A DNA stretch of 28,505 nt from DASSWG01 sp041689995 (GCA_041689995.1 JBDNFD010000050.1:1-28505); one strand, 5' to 3'. Shown: positions 1-8,578, counted from the stretch's first letter. Translations and numbers: made by a program. The notes: generated from the letters alone by a model not told the origin.

Positions 1-494
1 CAATAATGAATAATGAATAATAAATAATGTTTAATGTCAACCAATAACTAAATAACCAATAACCCAATAACCCAATAATGTATAATGTTTAATGTATATT
101 GAATAATAAATGGGGATTAGCGATTAGGAAATAGCGAACCGATAATGAATAGTGAATAGTGAATAATGAATAGTGAATAATGTCAACCAATAACTAAATA
201 ACCAATAACCCAATAATGTATAATGTTTAATGTATATTGAATAATAAATAGGGATTAGCGATTAGGAAATAGCGGACCAATAATGAATAATGAATAGTGA
301 ATAGTGAATAATGTTAACCAATAACTAAATAACCAATAACTAAATAACCGATTAACCAGTCAACTATTTAAACAATTAACCCAATAACCCAATAACCCAA
401 TAACCAATAACCAGTAACCCAAATAACCAGTAACCCAAATAACCCAATAACCAATAACCAGTAACCCAAGTAACCCAAATAACCCAATCCCCCC
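1..494. repeat. Gene-free array of degenerate short words
   Basis: No credible gene lies here. The DNA is built from 7- to 9-base words: AATAATG/AATAGTG units at roughly 1-30, 145-185 and 280-310, and CCAATAA, CCCAATAA, CCAGTAA and CCCAAATAA units elsewhere, densest at 380-488. A longer repeat is superimposed: the block from GTCAACCAATAACTAAATAA (36) through GGGATTAGCGATTAGGAAAT recurs from 182 with an offset of about 138-146 bases, and a third partial copy starts near 313. The array continues off the left edge and stops six bases before the aspartate kinase ATG. A minus-strand ORF inside it (622-368) is only the array translated. Confidence 0.9.
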
Positions 495-1772
495 ATGGAA
501 ATATTCAAATTCGGCGGTGCCTCTATAAAAGATGCGGAAAGCGTAAAAAACATAGTGGCGGTTTTAAAAAAGACAGGATCCAAAAACAAGGTTATTGTGG
601 TTTCCGCCATGGGAAAGACCACAAATGCTTTGGAAAAAACGATCGACAGTTATTTTGGCGATCGATCTTCCCTGAAAGAAAGCATTGCCGAAGTGCGATA
701 TTTTCACCTGAAAATTACAACCGAATTGTTCAGCAACGATTCGCATGAGGTTTTTGCTAAAATTGAAACCTATTTTGAAGATTTGATCACCTTTTTATCG
801 CGAAATAAATCGCCTAATTATGATTTCGTTTACGACCAAATAATCGGTTTTGGGGAATTGCTGAGCACCACAATTATCAGCGAATATTTGAGGAAGAAGG
901 ATATTGAAAACACTTGGGTGGATGTAAGGGATCTCATAAAAACCAACTCTGCTTACCGCGGTGCGCAAGTGAACTGGGAGCAAACCCAAATAAATATTCG
1001 TGCCGCCATCGATCCGCAGAAACTAACACTTGTCCAGGGATTCATCGCTTCCGATGAAGATAATTTCACAACCAGTCTCGGTCGTGAAGGCAGCGATTAT
1101 TCGGCGGCAATTTTCGCTTATTGTTTGGATGCGGAAAGTGTAACTATTTGGAAAGATGTAGATGGAGTAATGAACGCCGACCCCAAAGTTTTTGGAAACA
1201 CCCAACTTTTGGAAGAAATCTCTTATCAGGAAGCCATCGAATTGGCTTTTTATGGAGCTTCGGTGATTCATCCCAAAACCTTGCAACCCCTTCAAAAAAA
1301 GGAAATCCCGCTGTATGTAAAATCCTTCTTCCATCCAGAAAAAATTGGCACCAAAGTCCATAAACCTTTTCCGATCGGCATTTCGGATGTCGAACAGCAT
1401 ATTCGACCACAAGTTCCTTGCTTTATCGTGAAGAAAAATATGCTGCTGCTCACCCTTTCTTCCTTGGATTTTTCCTTTATCGTCGAAAAAAATATTAGTG
1501 AAATTTTCGCACTTTTCCATCAATATCGAATAAAAGTGGATTTAATCCAGAATTCGGCCATCAGTTTTTCGGTTTGTGTGGAGAACAAATATCATACGAT
1601 CGAAAAGTTGATAGCGCATTTAAAACGCAACTACAAAGTGGGTTACAACGAAAATGTTTCTTTATATACCATCCGCCACTTCAATAAAGAAGCAGTTGAA
1701 TTCTTGGAAAAAGATAAGATTGTTTTGCTGAAACAACTCACTCAAAAAACCGTGCAACTGATCGCGAAGTAA
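495..1772 (+). CDS. Aspartate kinase (monofunctional)
   Basis: Phosphorylates aspartate, the first step towards lysine, threonine, methionine and diaminopimelate; cytosolic. The protein has 425 residues. The N-terminal amino-acid-kinase domain opens with KFGGASIKDAESVKNI (family consensus KFGGTS), and later blocks include GREGSDYSAAIFA (about 197-209) and WKDVDGVMNADPKVF, which carry the nucleotide- and aspartate-binding residues. The last ~130 residues fit the regulatory ACT region. There is no homoserine dehydrogenase domain, and the length is normal for a monofunctional enzyme. The ATG follows a C-run directly after the word array, and no clear ribosome-binding site is visible. The olsF-like gene follows after 50 bases. 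I leave the symbol empty because lysC, thrA and metL paralogue names are not separable here. Confidence 0.93.
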   Translation: MEIFKFGGASIKDAESVKNIVAVLKKTGSKNKVIVVSAMGKTTNALEKTIDSYFGDRSSLKESIAEVRYFHLKITTELFSNDSHEVFAKIETYFEDLITFLSRNKSPNYDFVYDQIIGFGELLSTTIISEYLRKKDIENTWVDVRDLIKTNSAYRGAQVNWEQTQINIRAAIDPQKLTLVQGFIASDEDNFTTSLGREGSDYSAAIFAYCLDAESVTIWKDVDGVMNADPKVFGNTQLLEEISYQEAIELAFYGASVIHPKTLQPLQKKEIPLYVKSFFHPEKIGTKVHKPFPIGISDVEQHIRPQVPCFIVKKNMLLLTLSSLDFSFIVEKNISEIFALFHQYRIKVDLIQNSAISFSVCVENKYHTIEKLIAHLKRNYKVGYNENVSLYTIRHFNKEAVEFLEKDKIVLLKQLTQKTVQLIAK

Positions 1773-1796
1773 TAAGCCCTGCCGCACTTTTTTTAT

Positions 1797-1804
1797 TATA
1801 TTTG
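1797..1804 (+). promoter_or_regulatory. Bacteroidota -7 promoter box (TATATTTG)
   Basis: TATATTTG fits TAnnTTTG exactly, and transcription would start near 1810. This places a promoter in the 50-base gap after aspartate kinase. It also rules out the possible TTG start at 1802, which lies inside the box, in favour of ATG 1823. Confidence 0.6.
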
Positions 1805-1822
1805 TTCAGAAACGAAAGTACT

Positions 1823-3631
1823 ATGGGAATCGTTAATGCAAAAGAAATAGCCAAAGGCCTGCACATTGACAAATTTGGCTTCTTGGGCACTTCTTTGGGG
1901 GCAATGTTTTTGAAAGTCACCAAACTTTCCACCCTAAATGACATTTACGATCACAACAAACATCTCCAAGGAACCGACTTTTTGGACGGGATTATCCATG
2001 ATCTCGACATCGAATTCGAAATACCGGAAAAGGACCTGAAGCGTATTCCAAAAACCGGAGCTTTTATCACTGTTTCCAATCATCCGCTGGGGGGAATAGA
2101 TGGAATTATTCTCTTGAAATTATTTCTGGAAAGCAGACCAGATTACAAAATTATTGCAAATTTTCTCTTGCATCGGTTGGTTCCTTTGAAACCTTATATC
2201 ATGCCGGTGAACCCTTTTGAAAATAGGAAAGAGGTAAAATCCAGCATGCAAGGTTTGAAAGAAGCAATGTTACATGTGCAAAAAGGAAATCCCTTGGGGG
2301 TTTTTCCGGCCGGGGAAGTTTCTACCTCTCGCGAAGATCATTCGATTGTGGATAAACCATGGGCACCGGAAGCGATGAAATTGATTCAGCGATCGAAAGT
2401 TCCGGTGATTCCAGTGTATTTTCATGCTAAAAACAGTTTGGCATTTTACAGATTGGCAAAATTGGGTGGTACTTTTCGCACCGCCAAATTGCCAAGTGAA
2501 ATGTTGAATCAAAAAAACCGGAAAATAAGGGTGCGTATCGGGAATCCTATTTCGGTGAAAGATCAGGAAGACCATTCTGATATTGAAGGCTTTACCACCT
2601 TTTTGCGCAAGAAAACCTATATGCTCGCCAGCGGTTTTCATAAAAAGACCTTACTGGAAAATATTCCCCGGCAAATAAAATTCCCGCGTTCCCATAAAGA
2701 GCCTTCCAGTATTGCCTTGGAAACTTCCGACCATCTCATGCGGCATGAAATCGAGTTTTGTCGTGCCAACGATAGGCGCCTTTTGATCAGTAAAAATTAT
2801 GAGGTTTTTCTGGCCAAACGCTCCGAAATCCCGAACATTGTATTGGAAATTGGACGTCTTCGTGAAATTACTTTCCGCGCCATTGGCGAAGGAACAAACA
2901 AATCTGTGGACTTGGATAAATTCGATAACTTTTATCACCATTTGTTCCTTTATGACAATCAAACCCAGAAAATCGCCGGTGCATACCGCATGGGAATGGG
3001 TTCTGAAATTTTCCCAAAATATGGGATCGATGGGTTTTATCTCCATGAATTGTTCCGTTTCGAACCTGAACTATACCGAATGATGCGGCAATCAATTGAA
3101 ATGGGACGCGCATTTATTATGAAAGATTATCAGCAAAAACCCATGCCGTTATTCCTTCTTTGGAAGGGAATCGTTCATTGTACCTTGCGTTTTCCCGAGC
3201 ATAACTATCTCATTGGCGGCGTGAGCATCAGTAATAAATTTTCCTCGTTTTCGAAATCCATGATGATCGAATTCATGAAATCACATTATTATGATCCGTA
3301 TGTGGCGCAATATGTTCACCCGAAAAAGGAGTTTAAAGTGAAGTTGAAAGATGCGGACAAAGATTTTGTTTTTGATGAAACGGAAGCCGACCTGAACAAG
3401 TTTGATAAAATCATCGATGAACTGGAACCCGACAATTTACGGATGCCGGTTTTGTTGAAAAAATACATCAAACAAAACGCGAAAGTGGTCGCTTTCAATG
3501 TCGATCCGCTATTCAATAACGCCGTAGATGGTTTAATGTATATTCGTATCGCCGATCTGCCCGAAAGCACCGTAAAACCAGTGATGGAAGAATTTCAAGC
3601 AGAGCTGGAACTGAAGGTCCACGAACCGTGA
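1823..3631 (+). CDS. olsF: Bifunctional PlsC/GNAT acyltransferase, OlsF-like
   Basis: A 602-residue protein with two acyltransferase halves. Residues ~60-270 are a PlsC/LPLAT-type O-acyltransferase: NHPLGGIDGI at 86-95 holds the catalytic His and Asp (spacing one residue longer than the classic HX4D), and FPAGEVS at 161-167 is the substrate-binding block. Residues ~310-540 resemble the GNAT/OlsB-type N-acyltransferase (IGRLREITFRAIGEG at 343-357, then IAGAYRMG). This O-acyl plus N-acyl order is that of OlsF, which makes ornithine lipids in Flavobacterium and Serratia; glycine lipids are an alternative product in Bacteroidota. The start was set at ATG 1823 because the upstream in-frame TTG is inside the promoter box. 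Membrane association is likely. The domain call is firm; the exact lipid product is inference. Confidence 0.75.
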   Translation: MGIVNAKEIAKGLHIDKFGFLGTSLGAMFLKVTKLSTLNDIYDHNKHLQGTDFLDGIIHDLDIEFEIPEKDLKRIPKTGAFITVSNHPLGGIDGIILLKLFLESRPDYKIIANFLLHRLVPLKPYIMPVNPFENRKEVKSSMQGLKEAMLHVQKGNPLGVFPAGEVSTSREDHSIVDKPWAPEAMKLIQRSKVPVIPVYFHAKNSLAFYRLAKLGGTFRTAKLPSEMLNQKNRKIRVRIGNPISVKDQEDHSDIEGFTTFLRKKTYMLASGFHKKTLLENIPRQIKFPRSHKEPSSIALETSDHLMRHEIEFCRANDRRLLISKNYEVFLAKRSEIPNIVLEIGRLREITFRAIGEGTNKSVDLDKFDNFYHHLFLYDNQTQKIAGAYRMGMGSEIFPKYGIDGFYLHELFRFEPELYRMMRQSIEMGRAFIMKDYQQKPMPLFLLWKGIVHCTLRFPEHNYLIGGVSISNKFSSFSKSMMIEFMKSHYYDPYVAQYVHPKKEFKVKLKDADKDFVFDETEADLNKFDKIIDELEPDNLRMPVLLKKYIKQNAKVVAFNVDPLFNNAVDGLMYIRIADLPESTVKPVMEEFQAELELKVHEP

Positions 3632-3654
3632 ATTGAATTTGTACTTTGATCAGA

Positions 3655-4737
3655 ATGAAATATATTTTTCAATGCGTATTTTTTCTGGTGGTTTTCAATG
3701 CGTATTCGCAGTTTACAATCCAGGGGCATATTCTCGACTCATTGACGAACAATCCAATTGAAGGGGCAACAGTATTTTTTGACCAAACCAGTATTTGGAC
3801 CATAACAGATTCCGAGGGGTATTTCAATCTGTATATGAAATTAAAAACCTCTACTCCGCTGGTAATTAGTTTTCTGGGTTATGAGAGAATTGTGATTCCT
3901 GAACCATTTACAGGTGAGGAATTGACTGTTCATTTAAAAAGGGCCGAGAATGAGTTGGAGGCGGTTATCATAAAAAGTGATCGAAGAAACAAGGACAAAA
4001 AAGCGAATCAATTACCAGAAAGTAACCAACTAGACCGATGGTCTGTTCTTTTTGATCATTTATTTATCGGACCGGGCCGAGCCGCCAATAGAAGACGTTT
4101 ATCCAATTCCGAAAATATACATTATTCATTTAACGCTGAGCAACAAACCCTTTCTGTTTCTTCAAAAACTCCTTTGGTTGTTGTGAATAATTATCTGAAA
4201 TATCGGATAATCTATACCTTGGATACCGCAAGCATAAATTTCTATAGAGATGAAAAATTCAATGTTTTGGTTCCGAGAATTTTTATGATTGCGTGAAAAT
4301 CCTTTTTTCAGGATCTTCTGGATACCACAAAAACCAATCGTCGCTATCACAAAAGACGAAAAGAAGCATATTTCGGTTCAGTGCTCCATTTTATGCGATC
4401 CCTAAAGGAAGAAAAATTAAAAGAAGAAGGTTTTTCGGTTTTCAAAATGGATACCGTAATGGATATGAAAAAAGAAGAAAACCCTAAAATTATCAATAAA
4501 GTTGTTCATTTTAAATTAGCTCCACGAACTGGTTTTACGGAAATAATACCACCTCCAAGATTTACTGTCATATATTTAGAAAAAGAAAGATCAGAAGTGA
4601 TTGCGAAACAAAATTTTGGAATCGATGATTTGGGAAATTATTTTCCTTGGAACGCATTACAATTTAATGGATACATGGGCCAAACGGGGATTTCGTCCAC
4701 TTTGCCGTTGGATTACCGTCCGGAAAAAAATGAATGA
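3655..4737 (+). pseudogene. Carboxypeptidase-regulatory-like surface protein, split by in-frame TGA
   Basis: The reading frame starts with a signal peptide (MKYIFQCVFFLVVFNAYSQ) and a CarboxypepD_reg-like beta-sandwich (FTIQGHILDSLTNNPIEGAT..., ending near LSVHLKR-type text). It runs to a TGA at 4294-4296, then continues open in the same frame to the true stop at 4735-4737 with sequence typical of the family (SFFQDLLD, RRKEAYFGSVLHFMRSL, ending LPLDYRPEKNE). With the stop ignored the length is about 360 residues, normal for these Bacteroidota proteins. GGA to TGA is one base, and Gly fits the usual G-x-x-F-F-x-D-L pattern, so a single nonsense mutation explains it better than two frameshifts. 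A sequencing error cannot be excluded. The ATG was chosen over an in-frame TTG nine bases upstream. The exact function is unknown; such proteins are usually exported. Confidence 0.8.
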
Positions 4738-4790
4738 TCATTGTAGATTTTTTTTTTGCTACACCAACATTCTATTAAATTGCGAAGAAA

Positions 4791-4893
4791 CTAGGTTCCT
4801 TTCCGGTTAGCCAAATACACCCCGAACAGAATGACAATTGCCGAAAATAAACAAGGATTTTCTGCGGAAAGAGAACAATCGCCAACAGAAATA
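4791..4893 (-). pseudogene. Possible C-terminal remnant of an EamA/DMT transporter
   Basis: Just beyond the gldD stop, the minus strand reads LFLLAIVLFPQK in one frame and then LFSAIVILFGVYLANRKGT followed by a stop (4793-4791) in another. Joined by one frameshift, these look like the last two helices of a drug/metabolite (EamA) transporter, whose end is typically ...ILFGVYLANR. Nothing of the rest of such a gene is present, so it would be a decayed tail. The match rests on pattern recognition of a short hydrophobic stretch. Confidence 0.35.
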
Positions 4894-4894
4894 A

Positions 4895-5461
4895 TTATTC
4901 CTCCCGCCATTGCACGCTTTCCATTAAATGCCGAATGTCTTTGATAAGATAATCTGCTGCGGGGACAATGGAATCGTAATTAGGGCGGACGTCGAAATAG
5001 ACAGAGCCGGTCAAGAAGTGATTTACACTATCGGTGATATAGAATTGTGCTTGGGAAGCCGCGTCGCCTGTAACTTTGTAAAAATTCCCATATACCTTGT
5101 GAAAATCGTTGGTATAAGTTTCGCTTTCTATTCCCGAAGCTTTTATGGTGTGTTCCAAGGGTAGTTTTTGGGCGTCCATCAACAGTTTTTTCAAATTGTT
5201 TTCTACAGGCTTGTAAGTGAGAAAAATGGTTCCGTTCAGCGTGGGATATTTCAGGTTGAACCAGCAGCGATGCACTTCGCGAGCCGGTGTTATATTTGCC
5301 AATTTGTTTTTTTCAAATGAAAATGGGCAGTCCATGTACACTCGGTGATAATTCGGAGCGGGATATTCCAGTGCCAAAAAACCATTTGGTTTGGGTTGAT
5401 TATCCTCTTTGCAACTGCAAAAGGCAATTCCCAAAAAAACTATCGCAATCATTTTTTTCAT
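4895..5461 (-). CDS. gldD: Gliding motility lipoprotein GldD
   Basis: A 188-residue lipoprotein. It starts MKKMIAIVFLGIAFCSCKED, a short signal with Cys at 15 and 17 in lipobox position. The family-like body contains GFLALEYPAPNY, CPFSFEKN and a C-terminal DIRHLMESVQW. GldD is one of the core Gld proteins needed for gliding and type IX secretion in Flavobacterium, anchored at the cell envelope; its biochemical role is not established. The start was set at 5461: the longer frame up to 5566 only translates the heptamer repeats, and the signal peptide begins here. It lies downstream of gldE, the usual order in Flavobacteriaceae, but is separated from it by a repeat array instead of being tightly coupled. 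Confidence 0.9.
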   Translation of the reverse strand: MKKMIAIVFLGIAFCSCKEDNQPKPNGFLALEYPAPNYHRVYMDCPFSFEKNKLANITPAREVHRCWFNLKYPTLNGTIFLTYKPVENNLKKLLMDAQKLPLEHTIKASGIESETYTNDFHKVYGNFYKVTGDAASQAQFYITDSVNHFLTGSVYFDVRPNYDSIVPAADYLIKDIRHLMESVQWREE

Positions 5462-5501
5462 AGTAAATTTTGCTTTTTCATTTGAGAATTTATTATTTCC
5501 A

Positions 5502-5597
5502 AACTGCCAACTGAACACTGAACACTGAACACTGCCAACTGAACACTGCCAACTGACCACTGCCAACTGACCACTGCCAACTGATCACTGCCAACTA
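5502..5597. repeat. Heptamer/14-mer array between gldE and gldD
   Basis: On the plus strand, five consecutive copies of a 14-base unit CACTGCCAACTGAN begin at 5530, 5544, 5558, 5572 and 5586. They are preceded by single heptamers of the type CACTGAA. The 14-mer is itself two related heptamers. The last copy supplies the gldE TAG stop (5597-5595), so the array starts exactly at the end of gldE. In the gldE sense it reads T/G-rich (TTGGCAGTG). Confidence 0.92.
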
Positions 5598-6914
5598 ACT
5601 CTCTCCAATATTCAGTTTAATCTGTTTCAATCGCTTATTTTGGATAACTTCTACCGTGAATGTATATCGTTCAAAAGTGATGGGTTCATCTTTTTTTGGG
5701 AATCCTTTGGATATTTCCAGTAAAAATCCGGCCAATGTTTCGGCTTCCCCTTTGTTTTCTTCGAAGTCGGAAATATCTTCTAATTTCAAGACCCTATAAA
5801 ATTCTTTTAGCTGGGTTTTTCCCTCAAAAATATAATTTTTCTCATCTAATTTGGAATAAATCAAATCTTCATCATCAAATTCGTCATTGATGTCTCCAAC
5901 AATTTCTTCTATAATATCCTCCAAAGAAATTAATCCGCTGGTGCCGCCATATTCATCCACTACAATTGCCAAATGCGTTTTCTTGTCTTTGAAATCGTTC
6001 AACAAATCATCTAATTTCTTGTTCTCAGGAACAAAATAAGGCTCACGGATCAATTTTTGCCAAGCAAAATTTTTCCGATCTAAATAGGGCAGAAGGTCTT
6101 TCACATAAAGCACCCCCTGAATGTCGTCGATACTTTCTTTGTAAACCGGGACCCGCGAATATCCGTTTTCTATAATCAGCGGAATGATGGCGGTGTAATT
6201 TAATGCCTCGTTTAATGCGAAAATATCCATCCGTGGATGCATCACATGTTTGGTGTCGGTATTTCCAAAGGAAACGATTCCTTTCAATATTTTGTGCTCT
6301 TCCCGGGTAGTGTCTTCGTGGCTGGTGAGTTCCAATGCGTGCGACAATTGATCGATGTTCAAGTTGCTTCCATGTTTTCCCAAATGTTGGTGCAACCATA
6401 GAGTCGCCGCGCGCATCGGCATACTGAACGGACTTAAAACTTGGTCCAAAATCTTCAAGGGAATAGCCACAAATTCGGCAAACTCCATGCGCTTTCTATT
6501 GGCGAGGATTTTCGGTACAATTTCCGTCACAAACATCAATAAAAAGGTGGCAATGACAACTTCCACAAGAAACTGTACATCAATGCCCAATATTTCTGTG
6601 TCAATATTTTCAAACAGCTTATCGCCGAAGGAATCGAACAAAAGCACAAAAGCAATATTCGAAAAATTGTTGGCGATCAGAATGGTAGCCAACAACTTTT
6701 TTGGACGGTCCAATAAGCGGACAATGATTTCTTGTTTCGCAGAAATTTTTCCGTCTTTTTGTCGAAAATCAACCGGTGTCAGGGCGAACAAGGCCACTTC
6801 GGCACCAGATAGAAGAGCGGAACAGAACAAAAAAAACAATAGCCCCAAAATGCCGAACAGATGGGAAAGTTCAAACGCCGAGAAAATTATTAGACTGGAA
6901 GGGTCGGGATCCAA
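5595..6914 (-). CDS. gldE: GldE, CNNM/CorC-type membrane protein
   Basis: A 439-residue protein with the TlyC/CorC layout. An N-terminal DUF21 membrane domain with about three to four hydrophobic helices (for example LLFFLFCSALLSGAEVALFA and LLATILIANNFSNIAFVLLF) is followed by a CBS pair at ~205-340 (MHPRMDIFALNEAL, ENGYSRVPVYKESIDDIQGV, VDEYGGTSGLISLEDIIEE) and a C-terminal CorC/HlyC domain. In Flavobacterium, GldE is linked to GldD and supports gliding; relatives are Mg2+ exporters. The frame opens with TTG (LDPDPSSLII read as MDPDPS...), 21 bases after ssb. No ATG fits before the first helix, so I accept the TTG. The stop codon lies in the heptamer array. Probably co-transcribed with ssb. 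Confidence 0.9.
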   Translation of the reverse strand: MDPDPSSLIIFSAFELSHLFGILGLLFFLFCSALLSGAEVALFALTPVDFRQKDGKISAKQEIIVRLLDRPKKLLATILIANNFSNIAFVLLFDSFGDKLFENIDTEILGIDVQFLVEVVIATFLLMFVTEIVPKILANRKRMEFAEFVAIPLKILDQVLSPFSMPMRAATLWLHQHLGKHGSNLNIDQLSHALELTSHEDTTREEHKILKGIVSFGNTDTKHVMHPRMDIFALNEALNYTAIIPLIIENGYSRVPVYKESIDDIQGVLYVKDLLPYLDRKNFAWQKLIREPYFVPENKKLDDLLNDFKDKKTHLAIVVDEYGGTSGLISLEDIIEEIVGDINDEFDDEDLIYSKLDEKNYIFEGKTQLKEFYRVLKLEDISDFEENKGEAETLAGFLLEISKGFPKKDEPITFERYTFTVEVIQNKRLKQIKLNIGES

Positions 6915-6935
6915 TTGGATGGTTTTGGTTCAACT

Positions 6936-7388
6936 TTAAAACGGAAGGTCGTCCGTTTCCTCATCTTGTTTTGACGATTGGTCAAAGGTATCGTTTTTTT
7001 GTGTTTGAGGCTTTTCTGAAGCTTGATTTTTTGCTTGTGGTTGATTCGATTGGTCTTTTGGGGTAAGAAAAGTGAAATTATCACAATGAATTTCAGTGGT
7101 ATAACGGTCCATTCCTTTGTCATCTTGCCATTTTCGGGTTTTTATGCGGCCTTCAATGTAAATTTTATCGCCTTTGCCCAAATATTTTTCGCATATTTCC
7201 GCGGCTTTATTCCTAACAACAATGTTGTGCCATTCGGTATTTTTTATACGATCTCCAGCTTTGTTTAGATATTCTTCATTGGTTGCCAAAGGAAAATTTC
7301 CCACACAACCCCCGCTTTCAAAATAATGCATTTTGACATCATCTCCGGTATGTCCAATTAATATAACCTTGTTTACAGTTCCCGTCAT
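6936..7388 (-). CDS. ssb: Single-stranded DNA-binding protein
   Basis: A 150-residue SSB. The OB-fold occupies about 1-110 (MTGTVNKVILIGHTGDDVK, EWHNIVVRNKAAEICEKYL, GDKIYIEGRIKTRKWQD). A flexible Gln/Lys/Asn-rich linker follows, and the acidic tip DDLPF is the conserved tail that binds partner proteins. It coats single-stranded DNA in replication, repair and recombination. It lies between mutY and gldE on the same strand, a familiar flavobacterial order. Upstream, TACTTTTA-like sequence (minus strand, around 7405-7412) could be a weak promoter. Confidence 0.95.
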   Translation of the reverse strand: MTGTVNKVILIGHTGDDVKMHYFESGGCVGNFPLATNEEYLNKAGDRIKNTEWHNIVVRNKAAEICEKYLGKGDKIYIEGRIKTRKWQDDKGMDRYTTEIHCDNFTFLTPKDQSNQPQAKNQASEKPQTQKNDTFDQSSKQDEETDDLPF

Positions 7389-7478
7389 TATCTATTTTTT
7401 AAAAAGTAAAAGTAATGAAAAAGTATTGTTTGAAAAACCTAAAGTACATAAAAAAAACAGATTTTAATAACAATATTT

Positions 7479-8552
7479 TCACGGAAAATCCGCTTCTTTC
7501 AAAGTGAACAAGACTTCCAGATGATTTTCCATCAAAACGGGCATCGGAAAATCATGAAGTTCGGAATAGGTGACGTGATGGCCGTTTTCGGCAAATTTAT
7601 TTCCTCGTAAATCGACATTTTCAACAATCCAAAATTTCACCAACAATTTTTGGTGCGAAAGAATGTGTTTCACGGGTTTTTCATTAAAAAGCCGAATTTT
7701 TCCAGCAGACAATTTCTCCACTTCCGGATGCCTCAGAAATTCGTCCAAATCTTGTTCTGTTTGCGTTTCCACCAGCGGGAATTCGTATAAATTACGCCAA
7801 ATTCCTTTTCCAGTCCGTTGCTGTATAATGCTTTTCTTTTCGGGGGAAATAAAAACCAAATAATTGAAATGACGCGTGGTAATTTTGGTCTTTTTCAATT
7901 TCACCGGAAGTTCCTTTATTTTTCCTGTTTGAAAAGCGACGCAAGAATTCTTGAAAGGACAATTTTCGCATAATGGATCGACAGGTTTGCAGTGCATCGC
8001 GCCAAATTCCATAATGGCCTGGTTGTGTTCCGCAGAATTTTTCGGATCTAAAACTTTTGTTGCTAGGACTTTGAATTCCTTTTTACCTTGTGTCGAATTA
8101 ATTGGGGTTTCAATTCCAAAAATGCGCGAAAGTACCCGAAAAACATTGCCATCCACCACGGCTACTGGTTCGTTATAACATATTGAAGCGATGGCACTCG
8201 CTGTGTAATCGCCTACGCCTTTCAATTGTAACAGTTCTTTGTATGATTTTGGAAATTCCCCGGAAAGCTCATTCGAAATATATTGTGCGGTAAAATGCAA
8301 ATTTCTGGCCCTGGAATAATATCCCAATCCTTGCCAATGTTTCAAAACCTCCTTTTCAGAAGCTCTTGCAAGGTCAAAAACCGTAGGAAATGCTTTTAGA
8401 AAAGTTAGATAATAGGGCAAACCCTGAGCTACGCGGGTTTGTTGAAGGATTATTTCGCTTAACCAAATTTTATAAGGATCGATTGTTTCCCGCCAAGGCA
8501 ATTCTCTTTTTCGTGGTAAATACCATTTTATCAAGTTTTGGGAAAAATTCAT
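7479..8552 (-). CDS. mutY: A/G-specific adenine glycosylase MutY
   Basis: Removes adenine mispaired with 8-oxoguanine in base-excision repair. The 357-residue protein has the full set of features: the catalytic Glu33 region SEIILQQTRVAQG, helix-hairpin-helix LKGVGDYTASAI (110-121), catalytic Asp134 in VVDGNVFRVLSR, and a 4Fe-4S cluster with Cys188-X6-Cys195-X2-Cys198-X5-Cys204. A C-terminal NUDIX-like domain recognises the oxidised guanine (KGIWRNLYEFPLVE; KHILSHQKLLVKF). It is divergent to the HU gene, sharing a 134-base intergenic region. The iron-sulfur cluster gives only a general link to the SUF genes nearby. Confidence 0.95.
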   Translation of the reverse strand: MNFSQNLIKWYLPRKRELPWRETIDPYKIWLSEIILQQTRVAQGLPYYLTFLKAFPTVFDLARASEKEVLKHWQGLGYYSRARNLHFTAQYISNELSGEFPKSYKELLQLKGVGDYTASAIASICYNEPVAVVDGNVFRVLSRIFGIETPINSTQGKKEFKVLATKVLDPKNSAEHNQAIMEFGAMHCKPVDPLCENCPFKNSCVAFQTGKIKELPVKLKKTKITTRHFNYLVFISPEKKSIIQQRTGKGIWRNLYEFPLVETQTEQDLDEFLRHPEVEKLSAGKIRLFNEKPVKHILSHQKLLVKFWIVENVDLRGNKFAENGHHVTYSELHDFPMPVLMENHLEVLFTLKEADFP

Positions 8553-8570
8553 CAGTCAAAATTTGGAATG

Positions 8571-8578
8571 CAAGTATA
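8571..8578 (-). promoter_or_regulatory. Probable mutY -7 box (TATACTTG)
   Basis: Read on the minus strand, TATACTTG differs from TAnnTTTG by one base and lies 18 bases upstream of the mutY ATG. Medium-weak candidate. Confidence 0.35.

Noticed and set aside
368..622. Minus-strand 84-residue ORF rich in Gly, Tyr and Leu repeats
   Set aside because: It is the word array translated, running into the antisense of aspartate kinase; no start signal or family.
4293..4487. Separate 64-residue gene or frameshift product after the TGA
   Set aside because: Frame 3655-4737 continues with family sequence in the original frame, so a simple nonsense codon explains the data; this ORF is out of frame.
5462..5566. 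N-terminal extension of gldD
   Set aside because: Translates the heptamer array (SWQCSVGSVQCSV); the lipoprotein signal starts at 5461.
5502..5597. CRISPR array
   Set aside because: Units are 7 or 14 bases with no unique spacers, and no cas genes are present.
6355..6939. Plus-strand 194-residue ORF opposite gldE
   Set aside because: Antisense shadow of a well-supported gene; Lys/Asn/Ser composition and no motif.
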